Shown here in pieces: positions 1 through 8,251 of a stretch of DNA of 39,577 nucleotides. Both the position numbers and the translations under genes were made by a program. Position 1 is the first letter of the stretch. Each line of letters begins with the position of its first letter. The notes below the pieces were generated by a model. That model was given only the letters and a program-made list of their open reading frames with translations, did not search any database and had not been told where the DNA came from. The stretch comes from an uncultured Oscillospiraceae bacterium (GTDB lineage Bacteria > Bacillota > Clostridia > Oscillospirales > Oscillospiraceae), in NCBI GenBank assembly GCA_934636655.1, contig CAKUAS010000019.1, positions 1-39,577 of the forward strand, given 5' to 3'.

Positions 1-83
1 TTCTTAATTTCCGTTCTGCTCAGGATTTGTGGGACTTTGAACTCTCTTCCTGTTGCACTTAGTTTGACAATTCGCTTGTCCAT
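1..83 (-). CDS. 5' end of an unidentified divergent gene (partial)
   Basis: A minus-strand frame starts with ATG at 83 and stays open to the window edge (begins MDKRIVKLSATGREFK). The composition looks protein-like, and the gene would diverge from the aminotransferase gene. The ribosome site is weak, and the frame is also open upstream of the ATG for eleven codons, back to a TAA. Only 27 codons are visible. I do not recognise the family, and it could be chance. Confidence 0.35.
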   Translation of the reverse strand, partial: MDKRIVKLSATGREFKVPQILSRTEIK

Positions 84-132
84 TTGCTCATAATCAGATG
101 AAAATTTGTCGGATATTTATCTAAATTAATTA

Positions 133-161
133 TTGAAAAAGCATTTATTTGAAGTTATAAT
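133..161 (+). promoter_or_regulatory. Sigma-A promoter of the aminotransferase gene
   Basis: TTGAAA (133-138) is followed after 17 bp by a perfect TATAAT (156-161). It lies 28 bp upstream of the ATG at 190, which is preceded by a strong ribosome site (ACGGAGGTGA, ~174-183). Confidence 0.75.
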
Positions 162-189
162 ATTTTTATTCTTACGGAGGTGACTGACA

Positions 190-1380
190 ATGAAACCAGT
201 ATCCAAAATTGCGGAAGCAGTTCGCGCTTCGACTACTCTTGCGGTCGACAGCCTTGCAAAGCAGATGAAAGCTGACGGACTTGACGTTGTAGGCTTTGGC
301 ACAGGCGAGCCCGATTTCAATACTCCGGACAATATTAACATGGCGGGAATCAAGGCCATTTGCGATGGTAAGACCAAATACACTCCGGCTGCAGGCATAA
401 TTCCTCTGAGAAAGGCCATAGCGCAGAGACTTAAAGAGGACTGCGGCGTTGATTATGACTACACACAAATAGTCGTTGCGAGCGGCGCAAAGCATAGTGT
501 CTACATAGCCCTTGCGGCGATTACAAATCCCGGTGACGAGATCATAATTCCGGCTCCTTTCTGGGTCAGCTATTATGAAATGGTACGTATGGTCGGAGGC
601 ACGCCTGTTATTGTTGAGGCAGGCGAGGACCAGAACTTCAAGATCACAGCTGAGCAGCTCGAGTCTGCTATTACCGATAAAACCAAGTGCCTCATGCTCA
701 ATAACCCATCAAACCCCACAGGTATGATATATTCCAAGGACGAGCTTATAGCAATTGCTGATGTCTGTGTAAAGCACGACCTGTATATTCTTGCCGATGA
801 GATATACTACCAGCTCATTTACGATGGGATAGAGTTTACGAGCATTGCAAGCCTTGGTGAAGAGGTCAAGGAGCGCACGCTGCTCATTAACGGTGTATCA
901 AAGTCATACGCAATGACAGGTTGGCGCGTCGGATACTGTGCCGCAAACAAGACTCTTGCAAAAATAATGTCCAATTTCCTGAGTCACTCCACCGGCGCAC
1001 CATCCACCATCAGTCAGTGGGCGTCTGTTGAAGCGCTTACCGGCCCGCAGGAGGGCATTGAAGCAATGCGCCTTGCATTTCTTGAGCGCCGCGATTATAT
1101 TGTCAAACGTATTAATTCAATTCCCGGCGTAAGCTGCATTAACCCGAATGGTGCGTTCTACGTCATGATGAACATCGAAAAGCTTATCGGTAAGACACTC
1201 GGCGGAAAGCTGATTGAGAGCGACGATGATTTTGCGGTTGCACTGCTTGAAAAGGCTCTCGTTGCTGTCGTTCCTTGCTCTGGTTTTGGCATGAAAAACT
1301 TTGTCCGCTGGTCGTATGCCGCATCTATGGAAAACATCGAGAAGGGTCTCGACCGCCTTGAAAAATTCGTTACCGAATGA
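190..1380 (+). CDS. Class I pyridoxal-phosphate aminotransferase, aspartate aminotransferase-like
   Basis: This 396-aa protein is a fold-type I PLP enzyme. It most likely transfers the amino group between aspartate and 2-oxoglutarate in the cytoplasm, linking amino-acid and TCA metabolism. The PLP lysine is K238 in SKSYAMTGWRVGY. Other family signatures are GTGEPDF near residue 36, the NNPSNPTG asparagine motif near 175, the ADEIYY aspartate near 203, and an RWSYA substrate arginine near the C-terminus. The length is normal for the bacterial Ib subgroup (about 390-400 aa). The ATG at 190 has an excellent ribosome site and its own promoter. No other gene shares the transcript unless it reads through into cwlD. 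Substrate specificity (Asp versus aromatic or prephenate) cannot be settled from sequence alone. Confidence 0.93.
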   Translation: MKPVSKIAEAVRASTTLAVDSLAKQMKADGLDVVGFGTGEPDFNTPDNINMAGIKAICDGKTKYTPAAGIIPLRKAIAQRLKEDCGVDYDYTQIVVASGAKHSVYIALAAITNPGDEIIIPAPFWVSYYEMVRMVGGTPVIVEAGEDQNFKITAEQLESAITDKTKCLMLNNPSNPTGMIYSKDELIAIADVCVKHDLYILADEIYYQLIYDGIEFTSIASLGEEVKERTLLINGVSKSYAMTGWRVGYCAANKTLAKIMSNFLSHSTGAPSTISQWASVEALTGPQEGIEAMRLAFLERRDYIVKRINSIPGVSCINPNGAFYVMMNIEKLIGKTLGGKLIESDDDFAVALLEKALVAVVPCSGFGMKNFVRWSYAASMENIEKGLDRLEKFVTE

Positions 1381-1432
1381 TATAATTGCCCTAAACGGGT
1401 ATTATATCAAAAATTAATCCAAGCCTGATATA

Positions 1433-1473
1433 AAAATCACCCCATCGACATAGCTTGTTAGTGGGGTGATTTT
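1433..1473 (+). promoter_or_regulatory. 12-bp hairpin that buries the cwlD ribosome site
   Basis: AAAATCACCCCA (1433-1444) pairs perfectly with TGGGGTGATTTT (1462-1473) across a 17-nt loop. The right arm contains the only plausible Shine-Dalgarno (GGGGTGAT) and ends directly at the GTG start of cwlD. It may act as a terminator for the aminotransferase gene (short T-run), as a translational lock on cwlD, or as both. Confidence 0.6.
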
Positions 1474-2181
1474 GTGTTTATTACTGTTAAACTGAAAAGC
1501 TTTGCTAAACCGGCGGCAGCAGTTTGTGCCGCGGCTTTGTTCGTTCTGGCAATATTTACGGTATTTCCAAATGAGACAATAAACGTTATGGGTCCTTATA
1601 AGGGACATACGCTTCTCATAGACGCGGGTCACGGAGGAGTCGATGGCGGCGCAGTAGCAGCCGATGGACTTAAAGAAAGTGACGTAAACCTTGCCATAGC
1701 GCTCAGAATGTCCGGGCTGTGCGAGCTTATGGGGATTGAGCATAAAATGACAAGGAATGCGGACATTGGCTGCCTCAACAGTGAAAGCTACAGTGAGCAT
1801 GACGACCTTGTCGCACGTGCGGATATGGCAAACTCAATATCCGATTGTGTTCTTATAAGTGTGCATCAGAATAAATACCCAAGCGAAATAGTCAAGGGTG
1901 CGGAAGTGATGTACGCTGCTACGGCGGATAGCAAAGAGCTTGGGCTTTTAACGCAGAATAATATGGTGACGGTGCTTGACCCAGAGAACAGACGTGTTGC
2001 GCATAGTGCGCCGAATGAATTGCTGCTCACATCTAGTGTGAAGTGCCCGGCTATACTTGCCGAGTGTGGGTTTATGTCCAATCCTCAGGAGGCCGGGCTT
2101 CTTGCCGACGGTAATTATCAAACGAAAATCGCGATGACGCTTGTAGCGTCATACATTCAGTTTAGTTGTCAACAGTTTTAA
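1474..2181 (+). CDS. cwlD: N-acetylmuramoyl-L-alanine amidase, CwlD type
   Basis: This 235-aa Amidase_3 protein cleaves the lactyl-L-alanine bond of peptidoglycan. In spore formers CwlD makes the substrate for muramic-delta-lactam in spore cortex. Residues ~8-28 form one hydrophobic segment, a signal anchor placing the enzyme outside the membrane. The zinc set is complete: H53 in DAGHGG, E68 in KESD and H131 in SVHQN, with catalytic E197 in AECGFMSN. Length matches CwlD (~235 aa). There are no cell-wall-binding repeats, which separates it from LytC-type autolysins. The start is GTG at 1474, and its ribosome site lies inside a hairpin. radA follows after 10 bp, so the two are likely cotranscribed. 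Confidence 0.85.
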   Translation: MFITVKLKSFAKPAAAVCAAALFVLAIFTVFPNETINVMGPYKGHTLLIDAGHGGVDGGAVAADGLKESDVNLAIALRMSGLCELMGIEHKMTRNADIGCLNSESYSEHDDLVARADMANSISDCVLISVHQNKYPSEIVKGAEVMYAATADSKELGLLTQNNMVTVLDPENRRVAHSAPNELLLTSSVKCPAILAECGFMSNPQEAGLLADGNYQTKIAMTLVASYIQFSCQQF

Positions 2182-2191
2182 GGAGCAAATT

Positions 2192-3556
2192 ATGAAACAA
2201 AAGACAGTGTTTTGCTGCTCGGAATGCGGAAACGAGACTTTAAAATGGAGCGGGAAATGCCTTGCCTGCGGCGCGTGGGATAGCCTTGTCGAGGTCAAGG
2301 CCGATATAAAAGGGAAGGGCAGTGCGAAAAATGCGGCTCGCTCTGCCGCTGTTAAAAAGCCGAAACTCATATCAGAACTTGATACCGAGGCTGAGATGCG
2401 GTTTTCTACCGGTATAGGAGAGTTTGACAGGGTGCTCGGAGGCGGCGCTGTGAGAGGCTCGCTCGTGCTTGTCGGCGGCGCTCCGGGGATCGGCAAATCT
2501 ACATTGCTGCTTCAGCTTTGTGGGCTTACGGAAGCCGGGCAAAAGATTCTGTATGTCACCGGCGAAGAAAGTGAGCGGCAGCTGAAAATGCGCGCACAGC
2601 GCCTGGGCGTTGATAAGGGCGAGATATATGTTCTTGCAGAGACAGGACTTACCGAGGTCATTGAAAATATTGAGGCCTTATCGCCGGACATAGTAATAAT
2701 CGACTCTATACAGACGATGTTTGATGCCGATATAAGCTCGGCTCCGGGCAGCATAAGCCAAGTACGTGAATGTACGATGTCCATAATGCGCCTTACAAAA
2801 GAAAAGGGCTTTACAACGTTCGTTATTGGCCATATAAACAAAGAAGGAAGCATAGCAGGCCCGAAGGTGCTTGAGCACATGGTCGACTGTGTGCTATATT
2901 TCGAGGGCGAGCGCAGCACGTCGTTCAGAATACTAAGAGCCGGCAAAAACCGCTTTGGATCAACAAATGAGATAGGGGTTTTTGAAATGAACGATAGGGG
3001 GCTGAAGGAGCTAAAAAATCCATCCGAAGTTCTGTTGTCCGGTCGTCCTCAAAATGCTCCGGGTACATGTGTTACATGTGTTATCGAGGGTTCAAGACCA
3101 ATACTCGCCGAGATACAAGCGCTAATCGCTCCGGCAGCATATAACTCGGGTCGCCGTAGTTCCAACGGCATTGATTACAACCGCGCAACGCTTTTGCTTG
3201 CAGTTCTTGAAAAGCGCGGTGGAATGTCGGTTTCAGCCTGCGATGCATATATTAATGTAATTGGCGGCCTTGAGCTCGAAGAACCGGCCGCGGATCTGGC
3301 AACACTTTTGGCCATTGCGAGCAGCTTCAGGGATCTTCCGCTCGGACGCGACCTTGCGGCGGTGGGTGAAGTCGGTCTGTCCGGTGAAATAAGAAGCGTC
3401 AGCAATCTCAATTCGAGACTTTCCGAGATAACGCGTCTTGGTTTTAAGCGCTGCGTGATACCGGCGCATGCCAAAGATGATATCAGAAAACCGGACGGAC
3501 TTGAGCTGATAAGCGTTAAGGATATCCGTGAAGCAATCAAGGCTACTCTCGGTTGA
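2192..3556 (+). CDS. radA: DNA repair protein RadA (Sms)
   Basis: RadA is a RecA-like, hexameric DNA helicase that promotes branch migration during recombination and repair. The 454-aa product shows the full layout. A C4 zinc finger is at the N-terminus (C9-x2-C12, C23-x2-C26). The ATPase has Walker A GGAPGIGKS at 95-103 and the diagnostic KNRFG at 252-256. A C-terminal Lon-protease-like domain starts around residue 280. Length is standard. The ATG at 2192 follows AAGGAGC by a good spacing and lies 10 bp after cwlD. The following gene starts 4 bp after this stop, so cwlD, radA and the next gene form a compact operon. Confidence 0.96.
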   Translation: MKQKTVFCCSECGNETLKWSGKCLACGAWDSLVEVKADIKGKGSAKNAARSAAVKKPKLISELDTEAEMRFSTGIGEFDRVLGGGAVRGSLVLVGGAPGIGKSTLLLQLCGLTEAGQKILYVTGEESERQLKMRAQRLGVDKGEIYVLAETGLTEVIENIEALSPDIVIIDSIQTMFDADISSAPGSISQVRECTMSIMRLTKEKGFTTFVIGHINKEGSIAGPKVLEHMVDCVLYFEGERSTSFRILRAGKNRFGSTNEIGVFEMNDRGLKELKNPSEVLLSGRPQNAPGTCVTCVIEGSRPILAEIQALIAPAAYNSGRRSSNGIDYNRATLLLAVLEKRGGMSVSACDAYINVIGGLELEEPAADLATLLAIASSFRDLPLGRDLAAVGEVGLSGEIRSVSNLNSRLSEITRLGFKRCVIPAHAKDDIRKPDGLELISVKDIREAIKATLG

Positions 3557-3560
3557 TGAT

Positions 3561-4301
3561 ATGATACGTTTTGTTGAAAAACCTAATTTGCCGCAAGGTA
3601 AAGTACGTCAGCTTATACTCGGAGAAAAGTATAAAAAAGTTTTGCAAAGTGCGCTTTTTGATCGAAATATCACACCAATTTGGCTGAAAAATAATAATTC
3701 TGTCGATAAGCGCCTTGAAGGTCATTGCGATCTAATGGCTGTACACCTTGGCGGCAGCAAAATAGCCGTGCAAGCAGACAGAATCGATATCTGCGAAAAT
3801 ATTAACAATGTTGAGCTGATAAAAATTGCAGCACCGTTAAAACCGGAGTATCCATATGATGCTGGGCTTAATATATGTATAGTTGGAGACAGACTTATAT
3901 ATAATCCCAAAAGCGCAAACCCGCAGATAGTATCGCAGATAAACGGTGCAAGGCTTTGCTGCAAACAAGGTTACACAAAATGTTCGATTTGTGTTGTCGA
4001 CGAGAATTCAATAATCACTGCCGACAATAAGATTGCGTTTATAGCATCTGCAACTGGACTGAATGTATTATCGGTTAACGAAAAACTCACTGCTCTGGAT
4101 GGATTTGAGCACGGCTTTATAGGCGGAGCATCGTTCAAAATAAATAGAAATGAAATGGCGTTTACGGGTACAATTAATAATTCGAACGAACGTAAACGTA
4201 TTGAGCGCTTCTTAGATGATCGCGGAGTGCAGGCGGTGTATCTGACGGACGAGCCGATATTTGATATTGGAAGCGCAATACCAATAGTCGAAGAAATTTA
4301 G
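3561..4301 (+). CDS. DUF6873-type protein, function unknown
   Basis: This 246-aa protein resembles the DUF6873 group, annotated as having a GME-type (guanidino-group-modifying) fold, found mainly in Clostridia. I see the N-terminal FVEKPNLPQGKV segment, a central CDLMAVHLG stretch, and a C-terminal GFIGGASFK region. In homologous GME folds such His/Asp/Cys positions line a funnel-shaped active site. Substrate and reaction are unknown. A GTG at 3528 would give 257 aa overlapping radA. I prefer the ATG at 3561 because it sits 4 bp after the radA stop and puts the conserved KPNLP segment at the N-terminus. The ribosome site is weak, which suggests translational coupling to radA. Confidence 0.7.
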   Translation: MIRFVEKPNLPQGKVRQLILGEKYKKVLQSALFDRNITPIWLKNNNSVDKRLEGHCDLMAVHLGGSKIAVQADRIDICENINNVELIKIAAPLKPEYPYDAGLNICIVGDRLIYNPKSANPQIVSQINGARLCCKQGYTKCSICVVDENSIITADNKIAFIASATGLNVLSVNEKLTALDGFEHGFIGGASFKINRNEMAFTGTINNSNERKRIERFLDDRGVQAVYLTDEPIFDIGSAIPIVEEI

Positions 4302-4304
4302 AGG

Positions 4305-4351
4305 AAATGCGTATCGAGGTGCTGATAATATCTTGAATACGCATTTTCGCT
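4305..4351 (+). terminator. Terminator after the cwlD-radA operon
   Basis: AAATGCGTAT (4305-4314) pairs with ATACGCATTT (4337-4346) and is followed by TCGCTTTTT. The 22-nt loop is long, so efficiency is uncertain. Confidence 0.55.
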
Positions 4352-4413
4352 TTTTGAACTCCCCTAAATTAAACAAAATCTTTATTTTGCTTAATTATTA
4401 GTCAATTTGCCAA

Positions 4414-4443
4414 TAGACATTAATATAACTGCCCTGCTATAAT
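4414..4443 (+). promoter_or_regulatory. Extended -10 promoter of the recombinase gene
   Basis: TAGACA (4414-4419), an 18-bp spacer, and TATAAT (4438-4443) preceded by TGC, an extended -10. It lies 33 bp before the ATG at 4477. Confidence 0.75.
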
Positions 4444-4476
4444 AAATGTAGCAAAAACATGATTGGAGCGTTTTAA

Positions 4477-5484
4477 ATGGACTACAGGACTGAAGCACCG
4501 GAGATAATAAAAAGCTTTCTTATATATCATGAGACTATCAAAGGACATTCACCAAAGACCGTTGAAGAGTATTATTTGGATCTGAGAACGTTTTTTCGCT
4601 ACATGAAGATCAGCCGAGGCCTGGTTCCGAGAAATACAGAATTTGAAGACATCGGCATACGAGATATTGACCTTGATTTTGTGAAATCAATTACTGTTTC
4701 AGATGCGTATGAGTATCTCGCGTATTTGTCACGCGACAGGGTCAAAAACCAGCGAAGCCGCGAAGCCGAATACGGCACTATGGCATCAACACGCGCACGC
4801 AAAGTGTCAACACTGCGCAGTTTTTATAAGTATCTAACTGTCAAGGCAAAACTCCTTGATGTGAATCCCATTCAGGATCTCGATGTGCCCAAGATACCGA
4901 ATAAGCTGCCGAGATATCTTACCCTGCCCGAAGCACAAACCCTCCTCTCCTCTGTTGACGGTAAAAATAAAGAGCGTGACTATTGTATACTGTGTATATT
5001 TCTCAATTGTGGTTTGCGCATATCAGAAATTGTCGGCCTAAATCTGTCAGATATACGCGAAGATCATATAAGAGTGTTCGGCAAAGGCAGCAAGGAGCGC
5101 ATAATTTATATCAATGATGCCTGCGCCGAGGCAATAAATCAGTATCTTGCGGTTAGAAAAAGTATTGCGGCTATTGACAAAAACGCTCTTTTCCTGTCAA
5201 ACAGGCGCACTCGCATGAGCCGTGAAGCGGTACACAGTATGGTTAAAAATTCTCTGCGAAGAGCCGGCCTGGATGCCGAAAAATATTCATCACACAAGCT
5301 AAGACATACTGCGGCAACGCTAATGCTGCAAAACGGCGTTGATGTGCGAACGCTCCAGGAACTTCTGGGACATGACAACCTAAATACAACGCAGATATAT
5401 ACCCATGTCGATAACTCGGAACTCAGGATAGCTGCCGAGGCTAATCCCCTCGCCCACTTTGAGCCGGATAACAAAAAAGACTAA
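4477..5484 (+). CDS. Tyrosine recombinase, XerC/XerD-like
   Basis: This 335-aa phage-integrase-family recombinase probably resolves chromosome dimers or acts as the house Xer protein. It has an N-terminal SAM-like DNA-binding domain (~5-130) and a complete catalytic set: R181 (GLRISE), K203 (GKGSKERI), H273 and R276 (HKLRH), H299 (LGHD) and nucleophile Y308 (IYTHV). It is about 35 residues longer than classical XerD. The extra length is an insert in the N-terminal domain around 85-105. The ATG has TTGGAG upstream and its own extended -10 promoter. It stands among housekeeping genes and is 6 kb from the prophage junction, so I do not regard it as the prophage integrase. Confidence 0.85.
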   Translation: MDYRTEAPEIIKSFLIYHETIKGHSPKTVEEYYLDLRTFFRYMKISRGLVPRNTEFEDIGIRDIDLDFVKSITVSDAYEYLAYLSRDRVKNQRSREAEYGTMASTRARKVSTLRSFYKYLTVKAKLLDVNPIQDLDVPKIPNKLPRYLTLPEAQTLLSSVDGKNKERDYCILCIFLNCGLRISEIVGLNLSDIREDHIRVFGKGSKERIIYINDACAEAINQYLAVRKSIAAIDKNALFLSNRRTRMSREAVHSMVKNSLRRAGLDAEKYSSHKLRHTAATLMLQNGVDVRTLQELLGHDNLNTTQIYTHVDNSELRIAAEANPLAHFEPDNKKD

Positions 5485-5511
5485 TGGTCGATTAACCATT
5501 AGTCTTTTTTT
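5473..5511. terminator. Bidirectional terminator between converging genes
   Basis: A 16-bp stem (5473-5488 with 5495-5510, loop CGATTA) carries an A-tract on one side and a T-tract on the other. It overlaps the stop of the recombinase gene and serves both it and the leftward ATPase homologue. Confidence 0.92.
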
Positions 5512-5512
5512 G

Positions 5513-7153
5513 TTAGTAACTATCTTCAGTTTCCTGCTGCACGTCAGATGACGGCAAGCGTACAACATTTAGTACGCCGAAAACGGATGCTGCAAAATCA
5601 AGCAGAACGATAAACCAGAGTGTTGCACTGCCTGTGAGTGCGAGCACCACCAATATCAGCTTAATAACTGCCGTGAATATTAGATTTTCGGTTGAAAGAC
5701 GTTTTACCGTGTGTGCTGCCGTATAAGCAACTGGCAGGCCAAAAATGCCTATATTGCTCATCAGCATATCAGCGTTGTCAAATGACGAGCCGACTTTGGC
5801 GTCTATGTCGGCAGCAGTATGATACTCAAGATTCTCAGCGCTTATGTACATGAGTTTTTCATCCGGAGCAAGCTGATCCTTACATTTTTGAATAATATCC
5901 GCTTTCTCGGTGAAGTTGCATTCGTAATGCAGCTCATCGACTTTCAAAGCCTTTGCAAGTCTCTCGCTTACATTCCTTCCATCCTCGGTAACCAGGACGC
6001 TCCGGATGCCACCAAGCTCAGCGAAATCGGAGATAACACTCTCAGCATACGGGTTGACTTTCTCCTTCAGTGTCAGGCTTCCGGCATATCTGCCGCCGAT
6101 AGCAAGGTAAAGTATATACCCATTTTTACGGTCTGCATCAGGTATAGCGATCCCCTTTGCATCAAACAATTCGAGCGTTCCGAGGAGAATTTGCTTTCCT
6201 CGCAAGAGTATCTCCATTCCACAGCCCGGAATGTCCTTAAAGTCGGATATATATGAAGGGATTATATCTCCGCTGTATGCGCTCACGATTGGAGCCGCAA
6301 AACGCTGCTCGGAAGAATACGCCGTGTAAGCTGCAAGCTGCAGAAAACTCTCGTTATCAAGTATCGGAGAGTTCACAGAAGCAAGCTTAGGTGTACCGTC
6401 TGTGAATACATCAGCCTTATCATAGATAACGGCGGCAAGTTTGCCTGTGTTTTCAAGCGCTTTTGCGTCTTTGACAAAAACGCCGTATTCCGTAGCTCGG
6501 CTCAAGCCTGCAAGCGAATATATAGGCAGTGCGGCCAGAGCGGATATTGGAACAGCTGCGGCAACAAGCATGCTTCCCCGACGTATGCTCATAACATAAG
6601 TCATGTCCGTAATAAATGGTACTGCGACTGCGTATAGAATACCCACAATGAAAGCCGCTTTTGAAAACAGATCAAGATAAGGCAGATACTTTTTCATGAC
6701 CGAATTTTCCGCGCTTGCCGGACTGCTTAGTATACTTCTGAGCCGAAGACTCCCTTCCCTGTCGTCGGGAGAAATTGCGTCGTAAAAGCCCCGCTTGGTC
6801 TTCCGGATAGCAAGATTAAGACAGGTGCGCCCTACCTGATAAATCGCGAGCATGACAACAGTTTCTGTATAACAGCCAACGCAAAAGCACGCAATGGCAC
6901 ATAAGCATATAAGCAGCTGATCGTTGAGATAATCCTTTTTTCTGATAATTTTCTCAACCGCAGTCAGAGCTATATCCAATCCGCTTATAAGTGCAGCCGC
7001 AACGAGGAGCAAAATGGAAGCAAGGGCGGCTGCGTTGATCGAATACGCCAATATCAGCAGTAAAACAGACAAAAAGGCTCGAATTACCGTAACTATATCC
7101 TGTGCATAGCCTTTGCCTGAACTGCGCTTTTTTGATGAACGTGATTGCGCCAT
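5513..7153 (-). CDS. P1B-type ATPase homologue with all catalytic motifs lost (pseudo-ATPase)
   Basis: The 546-aa membrane protein aligns with the core of heavy-metal P-type ATPases, but the signatures are gone. The membrane CPC is V201-P202-I203. The phosphorylation loop DKTGT is D245-K-A-D-V. The nucleotide-site SEHP is SEQR, and neither TGES nor GDGxND is found. The spacing from the CPC position to the Asp (45 residues) is exactly that of the family, so the alignment is secure. There is no N-terminal metal-binding domain. Hydrophobic pairs lie near 25-70, 85-110, 160-215 and 495-535. The frame is intact, which argues for selection on a non-transport role. Start: a TTG at 7180 opens the frame, but the ATG at 7153 has GGGAGGTG at ideal distance. 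It lies 46 bp downstream of the aldolase gene and is probably cotranscribed with it. Confidence 0.8.
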   Translation of the reverse strand: MAQSRSSKKRSSGKGYAQDIVTVIRAFLSVLLLILAYSINAAALASILLLVAAALISGLDIALTAVEKIIRKKDYLNDQLLICLCAIACFCVGCYTETVVMLAIYQVGRTCLNLAIRKTKRGFYDAISPDDREGSLRLRSILSSPASAENSVMKKYLPYLDLFSKAAFIVGILYAVAVPFITDMTYVMSIRRGSMLVAAAVPISALAALPIYSLAGLSRATEYGVFVKDAKALENTGKLAAVIYDKADVFTDGTPKLASVNSPILDNESFLQLAAYTAYSSEQRFAAPIVSAYSGDIIPSYISDFKDIPGCGMEILLRGKQILLGTLELFDAKGIAIPDADRKNGYILYLAIGGRYAGSLTLKEKVNPYAESVISDFAELGGIRSVLVTEDGRNVSERLAKALKVDELHYECNFTEKADIIQKCKDQLAPDEKLMYISAENLEYHTAADIDAKVGSSFDNADMLMSNIGIFGLPVAYTAAHTVKRLSTENLIFTAVIKLILVVLALTGSATLWFIVLLDFAASVFGVLNVVRLPSSDVQQETEDSY

Positions 7154-7199
7154 TGCAGCACCTCCCTGCTGTGTTTTCAAATCAACAAATCAAATAGTA

Positions 7200-8135
7200 T
7201 TAAGCCTTTCCGTCGCAGCCGAGAACATCGGTGATCTTGTGTGCAACCATGTCCTTTATTGCTACTCGTGCAGGCTTGAGATACTGCCTGGGATCGAAGT
7301 GGTCGGGATGCTCATTAAAGTACTTGCGGATTGTTGCCGTCATTGCAAGGCGGAGGTCAGAGTCAATATTTATCTTGCATACTGCCATGGAAGCAGCCTT
7401 GCGGAGCTGATCTTCAGGAACGCCGATGGCACCGGGCATATTGCCGCCGTTTTCGTTTATCATCTTGACAAATTCCTGCGGAACGGATGACGAGCCGTGC
7501 AGAACTATCGGGAATCCGGGCAGACGGCGCTCAACATCCTCAAGGATATCAAATCTGAGCTGGGGCTTAGTACCGGGCTTGAATTTATACGCACCATGGG
7601 AGGTGCCGATAGCTATCGCCAGAGAGTCACAGCCTGTGCGCTCCACAAATTCCTGAACATCCTCGGGACGGGTATAAGACGAATCTTCGGCCTTGACATT
7701 TACCTCATCTTCTATGCCGGCGAGCGTGCCAAGCTCAGCTTCAACAACGACACCGTGATCATGAGCATACTCGACGACCTGACGCGTAAGCGCAATATTG
7801 TCCTCGAAAGATTTGGAAGAGGCATCGATCATAACAGAGGTAAAGCCGCCGTCAATGCAGGATTTGCACAGCTCAAAGCTGTCACCATGGTCAAGGTGGA
7901 GCGCTATCGGAAGCCCGGTCTCCTCAACTGCGGCCTCGACAAGCTTTATAAGATAGGTGTGATTTGCGTATGCACGTGCACCCTTGGATACCTGAAGTAT
8001 AAGCGGAGCATTGAGATCTGCAGCGGCTTCGGTGATGCCCTGTACGATCTCCATGTTATTCACATTGAATGCGCCGATAGCGTAGCCGCCTTTATAGGCC
8101 TTTTCAAACATCTCAGTTGTGGTTACGAGTGGCAT
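7200..8135 (-). CDS. fba: Class II fructose-bisphosphate aldolase
   Basis: This 311-aa zinc aldolase cleaves fructose 1,6-bisphosphate to glyceraldehyde 3-phosphate and dihydroxyacetone phosphate in glycolysis. Visible signatures are AFNVNN at the N-terminus, HLDHGDS (catalytic Asp and zinc His), VEAELG, GTSHGAYK with a metal His, and VLHGSSS with another. Length fits the FbaA/class IIA group. A longer frame reaches 8174, but the ATG at 8135 has AGGAGG at the right distance and gives the family N-terminus (MPLVTTTEM). It is divergent from the PPi-phosphofructokinase gene, so substrate-making and substrate-using enzymes are paired around one promoter region. Confidence 0.95.
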   Translation of the reverse strand: MPLVTTTEMFEKAYKGGYAIGAFNVNNMEIVQGITEAAADLNAPLILQVSKGARAYANHTYLIKLVEAAVEETGLPIALHLDHGDSFELCKSCIDGGFTSVMIDASSKSFEDNIALTRQVVEYAHDHGVVVEAELGTLAGIEDEVNVKAEDSSYTRPEDVQEFVERTGCDSLAIAIGTSHGAYKFKPGTKPQLRFDILEDVERRLPGFPIVLHGSSSVPQEFVKMINENGGNMPGAIGVPEDQLRKAASMAVCKINIDSDLRLAMTATIRKYFNEHPDHFDPRQYLKPARVAIKDMVAHKITDVLGCDGKA

Positions 8136-8194
8136 AATAGATCCTCCTGTAAGAAAAATAGTGATATTGCACAATTTTTTTCAAAATCATATTT

Positions 8195-8223
8195 ATTATA
8201 AACCTAAAACATGTTATAATCAA
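8195..8223 (-). promoter_or_regulatory. Promoter of the aldolase gene
   Basis: On the minus strand, TTGATT (8223-8218) is followed after 17 bp by TATAAT (8200-8195), 60 bp before the aldolase ATG. It overlaps the divergent PFK promoter. Confidence 0.6.
8212..8220 (+). promoter_or_regulatory. Extended -10 of the PFK gene
   Basis: TGT-TATAAT (8212-8220) lies 31 bp before the TTG start. The -35 region is poor (TTTATT near 8192), so this is an extended -10 type. Its bases overlap the -35 of the aldolase promoter, so the two promoters should interfere. Confidence 0.5.
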
Positions 8224-8251
8224 TAATCATTACGTAAATGGAGGCGTAGTT

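Noticed and set aside
64..94. Second promoter before the aminotransferase gene (TTGACA and CATAAT)
   Set aside because: The spacer is 19 bp, and it would start inside the possible divergent gene. The 133-161 promoter is much better.
4477..5484. Tyrosine recombinase as prophage integrase
   Set aside because: It is about 6 kb from the junction, in host-type DNA with its own promoter among housekeeping genes.
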